A stretch of DNA of 64,000 nucleotides, taken from the NCBI RefSeq assembly GCF_002262885.1, contig NZ_NKYF01000001.1:1178001-1242000 (forward strand), written 5' to 3'. The notes under the pieces are model-generated. The model was not told the origin of the DNA. It searched no databases and worked only from the letters and a program-made list of their open reading frames with translations. Positions 55,932 through 64,000 of the stretch are shown here, piece after piece; position 1 is the stretch's first letter; each line of letters begins with the position of its first letter. Source of the DNA: Pseudonocardia sp. MH-G8 (GTDB lineage: Bacteria > Actinomycetota > Actinomycetes > Mycobacteriales > Pseudonocardiaceae). Made by a program: the position numbers and the translations under genes.

Positions 55932-56884
55932 CCGCGCGCTTCCCGGGCTGCGCCCTCGTCGACCAGCCCGTGGCGGAAGCCGTCCCGCCAGCTGGCCCAG
56001 GCCGGGCGCCAGTCCAGCTCGCGCTTCGCCTTCTCGTTGGAGGAGCCCCGGCCCTCGGTCATCCACCGCACCACGACCTCCCCCGCCGCGAGCCGGGCGA
56101 GCCACACCGGCAGCTTCATCGGCGGCTTCGCGCCCACCGACTCGGCGAGATGGGGCAGCCACTGCGCCACCGGCGCCGGATCGTCGTCGACGACGTTGTA
56201 GACGCCCGCCTCGCCCCGTTCCACCGCCGCGACCGTGGCGATGGCTGCGTCGTCGAGGTGGATGAACGACCACACCCCGGTACCGCTGCCGACGATCGGC
56301 ATCCGGCGGGCCCGGACCATCTCGACCATCGAGTCCGACGCCCCCGGCCCGTAGAAGTTGCCGTAGCGCAGCACGATCCCGGTGAGCGGCGCCTCCGGCA
56401 CGGCCCGCTCCACGAACCGGATGGCCGCCATGGACTCCCGCTGCGGCTTCGCGGGCTCGGGGTCCAGGGGGTCCTCCTCCGTCTTCACCGGCCCGCCCGT
56501 GCGCACGTTGGTCCAGCCGGTGTAGCTCTGGGCCACGACCTTCTCGACACCGCCGGCCTGCGCCGCGGCCAGAAGATGCCTGGTTCCCTGCGTCCGCAGC
56601 TCATTGGTCGTTGCGAACCAGCGGTCGAAGTGGCGCAGGTCCTGCACCCCACCCAGCGCGGTCATCTGGTGGACGATCACCTCCGGCCCCGCCTCGGCGA
56701 CCGCCCGTCCGACCGCGACCCCGTCCAACCCGTCCACCACCACGGCACGGGCGCCGAGCTCCTGCAGCTCGCGGGCTTTGCCCGCGCTCCGGGTGGTCGC
56801 GGTCACCTCGTGCCCGTGCGCCACCAGCTGCGGCACCAGCCGCCGGCCCAGCGCACCCGCACCGCCTGCAACGAAGACCCGCAT
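55928..56884 (-). CDS. NAD-dependent epimerase/dehydratase-like protein
   Basis: A 318-residue extended SDR: Rossmann GGAGALGRR at residues 6-14 (G-x-x-G-x-x-G pattern partly GGAGALG), and a Tyr in RYGNFYGPGA. It is an atypical SDR of the type usually paired with ECF41 ('E' in COE). ATG 56884 has GAGGGG at 7-nt spacing; the frame is open to 56959 but family alignment starts at MRVFVAGG. First gene of an operon with the ECF41 sigma factor. The substrate is probably a nucleotide sugar or a small carbonyl compound, but this is not determined. Confidence 0.88.
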   Translation of the reverse strand: MRVFVAGGAGALGRRLVPQLVAHGHEVTATTRSAGKARELQELGARAVVVDGLDGVAVGRAVAEAGPEVIVHQMTALGGVQDLRHFDRWFATTNELRTQGTRHLLAAAQAGGVEKVVAQSYTGWTNVRTGGPVKTEEDPLDPEPAKPQRESMAAIRFVERAVPEAPLTGIVLRYGNFYGPGASDSMVEMVRARRMPIVGSGTGVWSFIHLDDAAIATVAAVERGEAGVYNVVDDDPAPVAQWLPHLAESVGAKPPMKLPVWLARLAAGEVVVRWMTEGRGSSNEKAKRELDWRPAWASWRDGFRHGLVDEGAAREARG

Positions 56885-56923
56885 CGCCGTCCCCTCTCGT
56901 CTCCTCGACGTCCTGCACCCTGA

Positions 56924-56950
56924 GACGAGGCACGAGGGCAGCTGGTGACA
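56924..56950 (-). promoter_or_regulatory. ECF41-type promoter of the epimerase/sigma operon
   Basis: On the minus strand TGTCACC (56950-56944), a 16-nt spacer, and CGTC (56927-56924). This matches the ECF41 consensus (TGTCACA/CGTC) with the same spacer as the other operon. It lies 40-66 bp before the epimerase start. Confidence 0.8.
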
Positions 56951-56995
56951 GCGGCGCACGTCGCCAGGCCGCGCCGGTTGATCACCAGACGGTGG

Positions 56996-57646
56996 TCAGG
57001 AACAGTCCTCCGGCCCGACGCCGATGTCCGAGGGCGTGATGGGGCGGCCCGGCAGCCGGGCCGCCGACCCCGCACGGAGGCTCTCGAGCATGAGCTCCAT
57101 GCAGCGCTCGGAAGCGAGCTGCGCGACGTCCCCCCGCATGATCAGCAGCGGGTGCGCCAGCAGCGCGAACATCACCGCGACGTCGCCCGCCCCGACGTCC
57201 TCACGCAGGCTCCCCTCCGCCTGCGCCTTCCGCACCACGCCGTCGAGCAGCTCGATCATGGTGCGGCGGAGCTTGCCCGTCTTGCGCTCCTTCATGATCT
57301 CGTGCACCGCCGGGTAGGCCAGCACGAGCCGGATGCTCAGCCGCAGCTCGTGCGACTGGCGCAGGATGCGCACCAGCGCGTCCCACGCAGAGGGCTCCTC
57401 GGCCACGGCGGCGCGGGCCTCCACGAGCGCGTGGTCGAGGTTGTTCTGCGCCACCGCGAGGAATAACGCTTCGCGGTCGGCGAAGTGGCGGTACAACGTG
57501 CCCGGCGCGACACCGGCGGCGCGCGCGATCTCCTCGGCCGGGGTCTCGGGTCCGTGGGTGGCGAAGGATGCCTTGGCGGCGGCGAGGATGCGGTCGCGGT
57601 TCCGGCGCGCGTCCGCCCGCAGCCGTGTCTCGCCCTCGTTCGTCAC
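56996..57646 (-). CDS. TetR-family transcriptional regulator
   Basis: A 216-residue repressor. HTH helices AEEIARAAGVAPGTLYRHFADREALFLAV at about residues 37-65, followed by a variable ligand-binding helical domain ending LMLESLRAG. It is divergent from the adaptor/adaptor/MFS export operon (164 bp between starts), so it probably represses it and senses the exported compound. ATG 57646. The upstream DNA contains the A/T-richer TCCATAACTGTAAGAC (57710-57725), a candidate operator region. Confidence 0.92.
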   Translation of the reverse strand: MTNEGETRLRADARRNRDRILAAAKASFATHGPETPAEEIARAAGVAPGTLYRHFADREALFLAVAQNNLDHALVEARAAVAEEPSAWDALVRILRQSHELRLSIRLVLAYPAVHEIMKERKTGKLRRTMIELLDGVVRKAQAEGSLREDVGAGDVAVMFALLAHPLLIMRGDVAQLASERCMELMLESLRAGSAARLPGRPITPSDIGVGPEDCS

Positions 57647-57810
57647 TCTCCGCCCTCCTGCTGGAACCGGACGTCACTCTCGCATGTCGACGGTCACACC
57701 GCGTTGCTCAGTCCATAACTGTAAGACCCTCCTCTCGTTTCAACTTCGTGATCGGTTACCGTTCGTGGCACGAGAGACATGGGCACGCGGCGTGGAGGGG
57801 GAGCGTGTAA

Positions 57811-59598
57811 ATGGAACGGCAGCACGCACCGGGAAGGCCAGTTCGGAGGATCGGACGGGCCGCGGGCGCCGTCCTGGTCGCGCTGACGGTGGCGTCGTGC
57901 ACCACGGACGAGGCGACACAGGCGCCGGTCGCGACGGTGGAACGCGGTGTCGTGACCACGGGGGTGTCGGCAACGGGGTCACTGAGCGCGATCACCCAGC
58001 AGAACATGGGCTTCCCGAACGGGGGACAGCTCACCAATGTGTTCGTGAAGGTCGGTGATCGTGTCGAGGCCGGGCAGGTGCTGGCCACGATCGACGACTT
58101 CGCGCTGCGCCAGACGCTCCTGCAGCAGGAGGGCCAGCTGAGGTCGCAGCAGGCGGCGCTCGACCGCCTCGTGAACTCACCGGCTGCCGCGGGCGCGCAG
58201 GAATCGGTGAACAAGGCCGAGGAGATCATCGAGGCGACCCGCAAGCAGAACAAGGCCTCCCTGGACATGGCCGAGGTCGCGATCGACAACGCCGAGAAGC
58301 AGCTCTCCGTCGACAAGGAGGCGCTGGACGACGCGAAGGAGCGGCTCTCGCGCAGCCGCGACGCGTGCGGTGAGGACAACCCGTACGACGTGGACACCGA
58401 CAGCCCGGACACCGGCGCGCCCACGGGCGGGAGCCAGGCACAGAGCGGCGACCAGCAGTCGGGTGGCCGGCAGTCGGGCGACTCGGACTCCGACTCCGAC
58501 TCCCAGGAGGACGGGAACTCCTCGGAGGACGAGGCCGACTCCGAGGGCAGCGGGTCCTCGGACGATTCCGACTCGTCGGAGGACTCCGACTCGTTCAAGG
58601 TCGAGTCCTCCAGCTGGACCACGTCCCGGTCGTCGTCGCTCGTCCCGAGCGAGGACAACCCCACCGCGTGCGCGGCCGTCCCCGCCGACGAGGCTTCGGT
58701 CAACGCGGCCGAGCAGCAGGTCGTGGCGGGCCAGACGGCGTTGAAGAACGCCCAGGAACAGCGCGACCTGGAGAAGACCAGCGGTGACCTCGCGGTCGCG
58801 AACGCCGAGCAGTCGATGCAGAACGCCCGCAACACCGCGGACACCGCGGAGTCGGACCGGCCGTTCGACATCGAGGAGCAGCGGGGCGCGCTCATCGCCC
58901 AGCAGGCGGCGGTCGCGGACGCCAAGCGGGACGTCGAGGACGCCACCCTGAAGGCGCCGGTGCCCGGCACCGTGTCGGTCCTCAACGGTGTGGTCGGCGA
59001 GTACCTGGCGCCGAGCAGCGGCACCACCGCGCTGGCGCCCGGCAGCAGCGCCCCGATCCCGGGGGCGGACAACGCCAGCCAGCCGGCAGCGGCGGCCGCA
59101 GGCGGGCTCGCCTCGCCCACCCGTCCCGGTGGCGCGGAGTTCCTCATGCTCGACAACATCGACGCGTTCCAGGTCGTCGTCCCGTTCAACGAGTCGGACG
59201 CGGCCACGATCACGGCGAACCAGAAGGTGAACGTCGTGCTGGATGCGATCCCGGAGCTCACGCTCAAGGGCAGCGTGCTCTCGGTCGCCCCGACCGGCAC
59301 CGAGATCTCCGGGGTGATCAGCTACTACGCCACCGTCCTCATCGACGGGCAGGACCCGCGGCTCAAGGACGGTCAGACCGCGCGCGCCACGATCGTGACC
59401 GAGGAGACCGACAACGTCCTGACCGTGCCGAGCTCGGCCGTGCGCCAGGAGAACGGCAGGAGCGTGGTGACGGTCGTCGAGCCGGACGGGGCCCAGCGCG
59501 TGATGCCGTTCGAGCCCGGTACCGCGGGGCAGGACCGCACGCAGGTGATCTCGGGCCTGCGGGAGGGGCAGCAGGTCCTGCTGCCCGCGGCAAGGTGA
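57811..59598 (+). CDS. Lipoprotein HlyD/MFP-family efflux adaptor with acidic insert
   Basis: A 595-residue membrane fusion protein. The N-terminus carries a lipobox (LTVASC, Cys about residue 30), so the adaptor is probably a lipoprotein. The biotinyl-lipoyl half-motif (GGQLTNVFVKVGDRVEAGQVLATID) is followed by a coiled-coil hairpin. A Ser/Asp/Glu-rich insert of about 100 residues (SDSDSDSQED..., DSDSSEDSDS) interrupts the hairpin, flanked by Cys in SRSRDACGEDNPYD and DNPTACAAV. The second lipoyl half (LKAPVPGTVSVLNGVVGEY) and the beta-barrel/membrane-proximal domains follow. ATG 57811. The next two genes encode a second adaptor and a transporter. Confidence 0.85.
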   Translation: MERQHAPGRPVRRIGRAAGAVLVALTVASCTTDEATQAPVATVERGVVTTGVSATGSLSAITQQNMGFPNGGQLTNVFVKVGDRVEAGQVLATIDDFALRQTLLQQEGQLRSQQAALDRLVNSPAAAGAQESVNKAEEIIEATRKQNKASLDMAEVAIDNAEKQLSVDKEALDDAKERLSRSRDACGEDNPYDVDTDSPDTGAPTGGSQAQSGDQQSGGRQSGDSDSDSDSQEDGNSSEDEADSEGSGSSDDSDSSEDSDSFKVESSSWTTSRSSSLVPSEDNPTACAAVPADEASVNAAEQQVVAGQTALKNAQEQRDLEKTSGDLAVANAEQSMQNARNTADTAESDRPFDIEEQRGALIAQQAAVADAKRDVEDATLKAPVPGTVSVLNGVVGEYLAPSSGTTALAPGSSAPIPGADNASQPAAAAAGGLASPTRPGGAEFLMLDNIDAFQVVVPFNESDAATITANQKVNVVLDAIPELTLKGSVLSVAPTGTEISGVISYYATVLIDGQDPRLKDGQTARATIVTEETDNVLTVPSSAVRQENGRSVVTVVEPDGAQRVMPFEPGTAGQDRTQVISGLREGQQVLLPAAR

Positions 59599-59634
59599 AT
59601 GGGCCCGTGAGGAAGCGCGAAGGGGTGTCGATCG

Positions 59635-60366
59635 ATGGCTGAGGACCCGGTCACGGAGCAGATAGCGACGACTGACGATGCCGTCGAGGCGGCACCGCCG
59701 GAGAAGCGCGGCATGAAACGCTCCACGCGCATCTCCCTGATCGTCATCATCGTCCTGGCGGTGGTGGTCGGCGGCGGCATCACCACCTGGTACTTCATCG
59801 ACGCCCAGAACTACGTCAGCACGGACAACGCCCAGATCGACGGTGACCAGATCCTGGTCAACGCCCCGACGAGCGGCACGGTCATCGAGTGGCAGGGCGA
59901 GCAGGGTTCCCACCTCACCCAGGACGAGATCGTGGGCCGGATCCGTATGCAGGGCGGGTACGTCCAGCCCGAGATGCCGGTGCGGGCGCCCGCCGACGCC
60001 ACCGTGGTGGTCGACAACGCCGTCGAAGGCGGGTACGTCACCGCGGGCACCCAGCTCGCGGTGGCCTACGACTTCTCCACGATCTTCGTCACCGCCCGGG
60101 TGGACGAGACCGACATCAACGACGTCCGGGCGGGTCAGCGCGTCGACATCGAGGTGGACGCGTTTCCCGGCGCCGAGCTGACCGGCACGGTCCGCGAGGT
60201 GCAGGGGGGCGCCGCCGGCGTCTTCTCCCTCTTCCCGGAGTCCAACTCGACGGGGAACTTCCAGAAGGTCACGCAGGTGATCCCGGTGGAGATCGACATC
60301 TCCAACCCGGAGAACGTCCCCGTCGTGCCCGGCATGAACGTCACCGTCCAGATCCACAAAGGCTGA
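59635..60366 (+). CDS. Short HlyD/EmrA-like secretion adaptor
   Basis: A 243-residue adaptor with one membrane helix (about 27-48, ISLIVIIVLAVVVGGGITTWYF), then the EmrA-type motif YVSTDNAQIDGDQILVNAPTSGTV (split biotinyl-lipoyl domain), then APADATVVVDNAVEGGYVTAGTQ and a beta-barrel ending MNVTVQIHKG. The usual long coiled-coil hairpin between the lipoyl halves is missing, so it is shorter than EmrA. Starts 36 bp after the lipoprotein adaptor and 2 bp before the MFS gene. Confidence 0.85.
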   Translation: MAEDPVTEQIATTDDAVEAAPPEKRGMKRSTRISLIVIIVLAVVVGGGITTWYFIDAQNYVSTDNAQIDGDQILVNAPTSGTVIEWQGEQGSHLTQDEIVGRIRMQGGYVQPEMPVRAPADATVVVDNAVEGGYVTAGTQLAVAYDFSTIFVTARVDETDINDVRAGQRVDIEVDAFPGAELTGTVREVQGGAAGVFSLFPESNSTGNFQKVTQVIPVEIDISNPENVPVVPGMNVTVQIHKG

Positions 60367-60368
60367 CG

Positions 60369-61916
60369 ATGTCGACCACAGCGGAGGCCCCGGCAAAGCC
60401 TGCCGAGCAGACCAGCGGTGGCTGGGGCCTCCCGCTCGTGGTGCTCATCGCCGGCATGTTCATGTCGGTGCTCGACACGAGCATCGTCAACGTCGCGATC
60501 CCGGAGATGCAGAACGTCTTCGGCGTCACCGCCGACGACATCGAATGGATCGCCACGTCCTACACGCTCGTGCTCGGCGTGGTGGTGCCGGCCAGCAGCT
60601 GGCTGGCCAACCGCTTCGGGATGAAGCTGGTCTACACCGCCGCCCTGCTGGCGTTCGTCGCCGGGTCGGCGCTCTGCGGCATCGCCTGGGACCTCGACAG
60701 CATGATCGCCTTCCGGGTGATCCAGGCGATCCCCGGCGGCGTCCTGCCGGTCGTGACCCTCTCGATGATCTACCAGATCGTGCCGAAGGAGAAGATCGGC
60801 ACCGCGATGGGCATGTACGGCCTCGGGATCATCGTCGCGCCCGCGGTCGGGCCGACGCTCGGCGGCTACCTCGTCGAGTACGTCGACTGGCGGCTGATCT
60901 TCCTCATCAACGTCCCGATCGGCGTGATCGGGGCGATCGCGGCCTGGTTCCTGCTGCCGCGCTTCACGGCGCAACCCACCGGACGCTTCGACGTGCTCGG
61001 CTTCGTCACCATCGCCGGCGGGCTGACCGCCCTGCTGCTCGCGCTGTCGGAAGGGCAGTCGTGGGGCTGGACGTCGTACCCGACGGTGATCCTGATCATC
61101 GTCGGAATCCTGAGCCTGGTGCTCTTCGTGGTGGTGGAGCTGGAGGTGAAGGACCCGCTCCTCGACGTGCGGGTGTTCCGCACCTGGCCCTACACCAACT
61201 CCCTGCTGCTGATCTCGGTGCTCTCGGTGGGGCTCTTCGCAGCGCTGTTCTACATCCCGGTGTACCTGCAGCAGGCGCGCGGGCTCGGGGCGTTCGAGGC
61301 GGGGTTGGTCCTGATGCCCCAGGCGCTCGTCATGGCCGTCCTGATGCCGACGGCCGGTCGGATCTACGACCGGATCGGGGCCCGCTGGCCCGCGGTGATC
61401 GGGTTGTCGATCGTGGCCTATGCCACCTACCTCATGCGGGACCTCACGGTCGTCACGTCGGAGGGCGAGATCGTCGCGCTGCTCTGCTTCCGGGCCGTGG
61501 GCATGGGGCTGAGCATGATGCCGATCATGACGGGCGGGATCGCCGCCGTCACACCGGAGCTCGTGGGCACGGCCAGCGCGTTCAACAACGTCGCGCAACG
61601 CGTCTCGGCGGCGCTCGGACTCGCGATCCTCACCTCGTTCATGACCATCAACCAGTCGCAGATCAGCGCCGACCGCTCCGCCATGGTCCCCTCCGACACC
61701 CCGATGCCGTCGCTCGGTCCGGGCGCGGACGGCGAGATGATCGGAACGATGACCGCCTACCAGCAGATCCAGACGGAGGTGTATGTGACCTCCCTGGACA
61801 ACGTGATGATCATCATCACGTGGACGAGCGCCCTCGGGGTCGTTCTCGCGTTCTTCCTCCGTTCCCGCCCCAGCACATCAGCCGGGGCGGGGTCCGCGGC
61901 CGACGCGGTCCACTGA
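60369..61916 (+). CDS. DHA2-family 14-TM MFS drug transporter (EmrB/QacA type)
   Basis: A 515-residue proton-linked exporter. The first membrane helix is followed by the DHA2 signature LDTSIVNVAIP, then motif A-like NRFGMKLVY, and the antiporter motif C in GLGIIVAPAVGPTLGGYL. Fourteen hydrophobic helices are recognised. ATG 60369 is 2 bp after the short adaptor stop, so a three-gene export unit (lipoprotein adaptor, HlyD-like adaptor, MFS) is likely. The drug or natural product exported is unknown. The divergent TetR gene is a probable regulator. Confidence 0.95.
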   Translation: MSTTAEAPAKPAEQTSGGWGLPLVVLIAGMFMSVLDTSIVNVAIPEMQNVFGVTADDIEWIATSYTLVLGVVVPASSWLANRFGMKLVYTAALLAFVAGSALCGIAWDLDSMIAFRVIQAIPGGVLPVVTLSMIYQIVPKEKIGTAMGMYGLGIIVAPAVGPTLGGYLVEYVDWRLIFLINVPIGVIGAIAAWFLLPRFTAQPTGRFDVLGFVTIAGGLTALLLALSEGQSWGWTSYPTVILIIVGILSLVLFVVVELEVKDPLLDVRVFRTWPYTNSLLLISVLSVGLFAALFYIPVYLQQARGLGAFEAGLVLMPQALVMAVLMPTAGRIYDRIGARWPAVIGLSIVAYATYLMRDLTVVTSEGEIVALLCFRAVGMGLSMMPIMTGGIAAVTPELVGTASAFNNVAQRVSAALGLAILTSFMTINQSQISADRSAMVPSDTPMPSLGPGADGEMIGTMTAYQQIQTEVYVTSLDNVMIIITWTSALGVVLAFFLRSRPSTSAGAGSAADAVH

Positions 61917-61944
61917 CGTCGTCAACCTTCGGTGGAGCCGACGT

Positions 61945-62697
61945 TCACACCGACCGCCAGAAGTCGACGAGCATCCGCGCTGCGCGATCGGGGTCCTCGG
62001 TCATCCACCAGTGCCCCAGCCCGTCCAGCACCTCCACGCGGGCACCCGCCCGCGCGGCCGCGCGGTAGCGCTGCTCGTCGGTGCCGACCATGTGGTCCTC
62101 GGTCGGCAGCACCGCGAGCCCCGGGCGGGCGGCGGCGGCCTCCAGGCCTGCGCCGAGCTGAGCCATCACCGGCTGCGCCGCCGAGCGGTAGAGCCGCAGG
62201 ATGCAGTCGCCCATCACGTCGTCGAACCCGGCGGCGATCCGCTCCGCCACGACGGGCGCCATCCCGCGCCCGGTCATCCCGGACGCCCGCGCGGCGGCAG
62301 GCGCCGCGGCCATCGCCGCGACGGCGGCCTCCCCCGCTCCGGGCTGCTGCCAGACCTGGGCCAGCTCGTGCCACACGTAGTCGGGGTCGAAGACGCCCGG
62401 GATGTCGCTGCACCAGCTGCGCACCAGCTCGGGCCGCGCCATCACGGCGTTCAGCACGTGCCCGCCGCCCCAGTCGTGGCCCACGAGGTCGACCGGGTCG
62501 TCGAAGCCCTCCAGCTCGGCCACCAGCCAGTCCCGGTACTCGCCGACGGAGCAGCCCCACCCGTCCGGCACCGGTGCCCCGAAACCCGGCGGCGCGAGCC
62601 GCACCGGTTCGGGGACGCCGAGTGCGGTGAGCGACTCGACGAGCAGGTCCCACACGGCCGGGGTCTCGGGGTTGCCGTGCACCAGCACCGTCGTCAT
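61945..62697 (-). CDS. Alpha/beta hydrolase, epoxide hydrolase/haloalkane dehalogenase type
   Basis: A 250-residue hydrolase. The HGNPETPAVW oxyanion-side motif, then the nucleophile elbow LVGHDWGGGHV, in which Asp takes the place of Ser, as in epoxide hydrolases and haloalkane dehalogenases. The late acidic residue is in LPTEDHMVG and the catalytic His in GLGHWWMTEDP. ATG 62697 (MTTVLVHGNP) fits the family start. It is convergent with the MFS gene (28 bp). Substrate not known. Confidence 0.85.
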   Translation of the reverse strand: MTTVLVHGNPETPAVWDLLVESLTALGVPEPVRLAPPGFGAPVPDGWGCSVGEYRDWLVAELEGFDDPVDLVGHDWGGGHVLNAVMARPELVRSWCSDIPGVFDPDYVWHELAQVWQQPGAGEAAVAAMAAAPAAARASGMTGRGMAPVVAERIAAGFDDVMGDCILRLYRSAAQPVMAQLGAGLEAAAARPGLAVLPTEDHMVGTDEQRYRAAARAGARVEVLDGLGHWWMTEDPDRAARMLVDFWRSV

Positions 62698-62773
62698 GGG
62701 ACCGACCCAAACGTGGGCCACCGCCGGCGTCAACGACGACTCGCCCGCGGTTCCCGCGGACCACGGTGATCGG

Positions 62774-64000
62774 TCAGCGCAGAGGGTCGAACGGTGCGAG
62801 CTCGGCCGGGGCCCGGCCGGTGGTGATCCGTTCGGCCAGCAGCTGCCCGGTGGCGGGTCCCAACGTGATGCCCCACATGCCGTGGCCGCCCGCCACGAAC
62901 ACACGCTGGGAGCGCGTGGCGCCGATCAGCGGCAGCCCGTCGGGGGTGCAGGGCCGCGACCCGACCCACTCGTCGGTCCTGGCGTCGAAGTCGGCGTCGC
63001 GCAGGAGCGGGCGCGCCGCCTCGACGATGGCGCGGACCCGACGCGGGTCCAACGGTGCGTCCGGCGCGCGGAACTCCATCATCCCGGCGACGCGCAGCCG
63101 GTCGCCGATCGGCGTGCACGCCACCCGCTGCGAGGGGAAGTAGACCGGCCCCGCGGGGACGTGCTCGAGCGGGATGCTGAAGCTGTAGCCACGACCCGCC
63201 TGGACGATCGTGCGGACCCCGAACGGCCGGGCCAGGTCCCCCAGCCGGGCACCGGTGGCGATCACCACCGCGTCGGCGCGCTCGACGTCCCCGCCGGCCA
63301 GCTCGACGACGCCGGTCGCGCCCTCGTCGCGGATCGCGCGGACCGCGGCACCGTCGCGGATCTCCCCGCCGCGCGCCCGGACGGAGTCCGCGAGCAGGTG
63401 GACGTAGGTGCCGGGGTCGATGAACCGCTGCCCGTGCAGCCGGATCGCGGAGCCGATCGCGCCGGAGAGCGACGGCTCCACCTCCCGGGCCTCGGCGCCG
63501 GTGAGCACCTCGAACTCGAGGTCCTGACCCGCCGCGCGGATGTGCTCGATCTCCTCGAGCAGCACGCCGCGTTCGGCCTCGGTGCGGTAGGCCGCGAGGA
63601 ACGACTTCGCCTCGACGGTCTCGCCCGCCACACCGCCGTCGGCGAGCGCGTCGAAGCCCGCGAGCGCCTTGCCGTTGATCGGGGCCAGCGCGGCCATCGC
63701 GCGCTTCCACCGGGCGGCGGTGCTGTGCCGGGCGAAGCCTGCAGCGAAGCGGAGCAGCCGCGGGTCGGCGGTCGGCGGCACGTACACCGGCGACGACGGG
63801 CTCAGCACCGCGCGCAGCCCGTAGCGCAGCACGGCGGGCTCGGGCAGCGGGGTGGCGAGGCCGGGTGTCAGCCAGCCCGCGTTGCCCCACGACGATCCGG
63901 CGGCCACTCCCTCGCGGTCCACGACCGTGACGGCCACGCCGCGCTCCTGCAGGAACCACGCGGTCGCGAGACCGACCATGCCCGCCCCGATGACGGTGAC
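62774..64000 (-). CDS. D-amino acid dehydrogenase/glycine-oxidase-like FAD enzyme (5' end cut by window)
   Basis: A DadA-type flavoprotein truncated by the window end. The FAD dinucleotide-binding motif VTVIGAGMVGLATAWFLQERG is visible to the last bases of the window (63980-64000), so only a few N-terminal residues are missing. Further motifs: AAGSSWGNAGWL (second FAD contact of DadA), VVIATGA, and the C-terminal GSRPCTPDGLPLIG and GGHGMWGITLGPATG. These identify an amine/amino-acid oxidoreductase; DadA is the best guess among D-amino acid dehydrogenase, glycine oxidase and sarcosine oxidase relatives. It lies 76 bp upstream of the hydrolase start and may be co-transcribed with it. Confidence 0.88.
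   Translation of the reverse strand, partial: VTVIGAGMVGLATAWFLQERGVAVTVVDREGVAAGSSWGNAGWLTPGLATPLPEPAVLRYGLRAVLSPSSPVYVPPTADPRLLRFAAGFARHSTAARWKRAMAALAPINGKALAGFDALADGGVAGETVEAKSFLAAYRTEAERGVLLEEIEHIRAAGQDLEFEVLTGAEAREVEPSLSGAIGSAIRLHGQRFIDPGTYVHLLADSVRARGGEIRDGAAVRAIRDEGATGVVELAGGDVERADAVVIATGARLGDLARPFGVRTIVQAGRGYSFSIPLEHVPAGPVYFPSQRVACTPIGDRLRVAGMMEFRAPDAPLDPRRVRAIVEAARPLLRDADFDARTDEWVGSRPCTPDGLPLIGATRSQRVFVAGGHGMWGITLGPATGQLLAERITTGRAPAELAPFDPLR

Overview
The window is very GC-rich actinobacterial chromosome. Gene content and order in the first 16 kb (rsmI/pmt, a SepX/GlpR-like protein, rimJ-like, moeA, galU, 5-FTHF cyclo-ligase, FmdB-like zinc ribbon, SAF protein, mscL, moaB, HtrA/PepD, mprB, mprA) match the conserved Rv0981-Rv1003 block I know from Mycobacterium tuberculosis. 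Leaderless starts, LysR/TetR-rich accessory genes and paired ECF41 sigma modules suggest a member of the Pseudonocardiaceae (Pseudonocardia-like). The genus is inference.

Layout. 1-16 kb: conserved envelope, cofactor and stress genes, with a tRNA-Ala(CGC), a CIRCE operator in front of the zinc-ribbon gene, a pair of DnaA boxes, and repeat-rich non-coding stretches at 2.4-3.3 kb and 10.2-11.2 kb. 16-18.2 kb: a stand-alone PheS-like ligase fused to an FDX-ACB domain, a Sir2 deacetylase, and tRNA-Arg(CCT).

18.1-48.6 kb: a probable genomic island bounded by the 3' half of tRNA-Arg(CCT) and a slightly degraded 44/45-nt copy of it at 48530-48574, the latter still followed by a terminator hairpin. 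The island is almost filled by one uninterrupted gene of 28.6 kb (about 9533 codons) on the minus strand. Its product starts with a signal/anchor segment, then a 12-bp-unit Ser-Asp-Lys-Lys repeat, a long acidic/basic low-complexity region, about 2200 residues of Cys-pair repeats, a hydrophobic segment, a complete SecA-type motor core, large helical and multi-spanning membrane regions, and a C-terminal set of effector-like domains: PP2C phosphatase, two ADP-ribosyltransferase-like modules, a kinase-like domain, three copies of an HExxFH domain, a Nudix hydrolase and an HNH nuclease. A 203-aa membrane protein overlaps its stop codon by ATGA. I read it as a giant multi-effector, polymorphic-toxin-like exoprotein that carries its own translocase-like ATPase. 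This is the most striking content of the window. A TetR remnant lies between the giant gene and the right boundary.

48.7-57.6 kb: accessory metabolism and regulation. A LysR regulator is divergent from a SnoaL-like/SDR/hydrolase operon. A carboxymuconolactone decarboxylase-like gene is coupled to an ECF41 sigma factor. A cytochrome P450 converges on a second ECF41 factor coupled to an NAD-dependent epimerase. Both ECF41 operons have a TGTCAC-N16-(C/T)GTC promoter. 57-64 kb: a TetR regulator divergent from an export operon (lipoprotein adaptor, short HlyD-like adaptor, 14-TM MFS transporter), then an epoxide hydrolase-like gene and a D-amino-acid dehydrogenase-like FAD oxidase cut by the window end.
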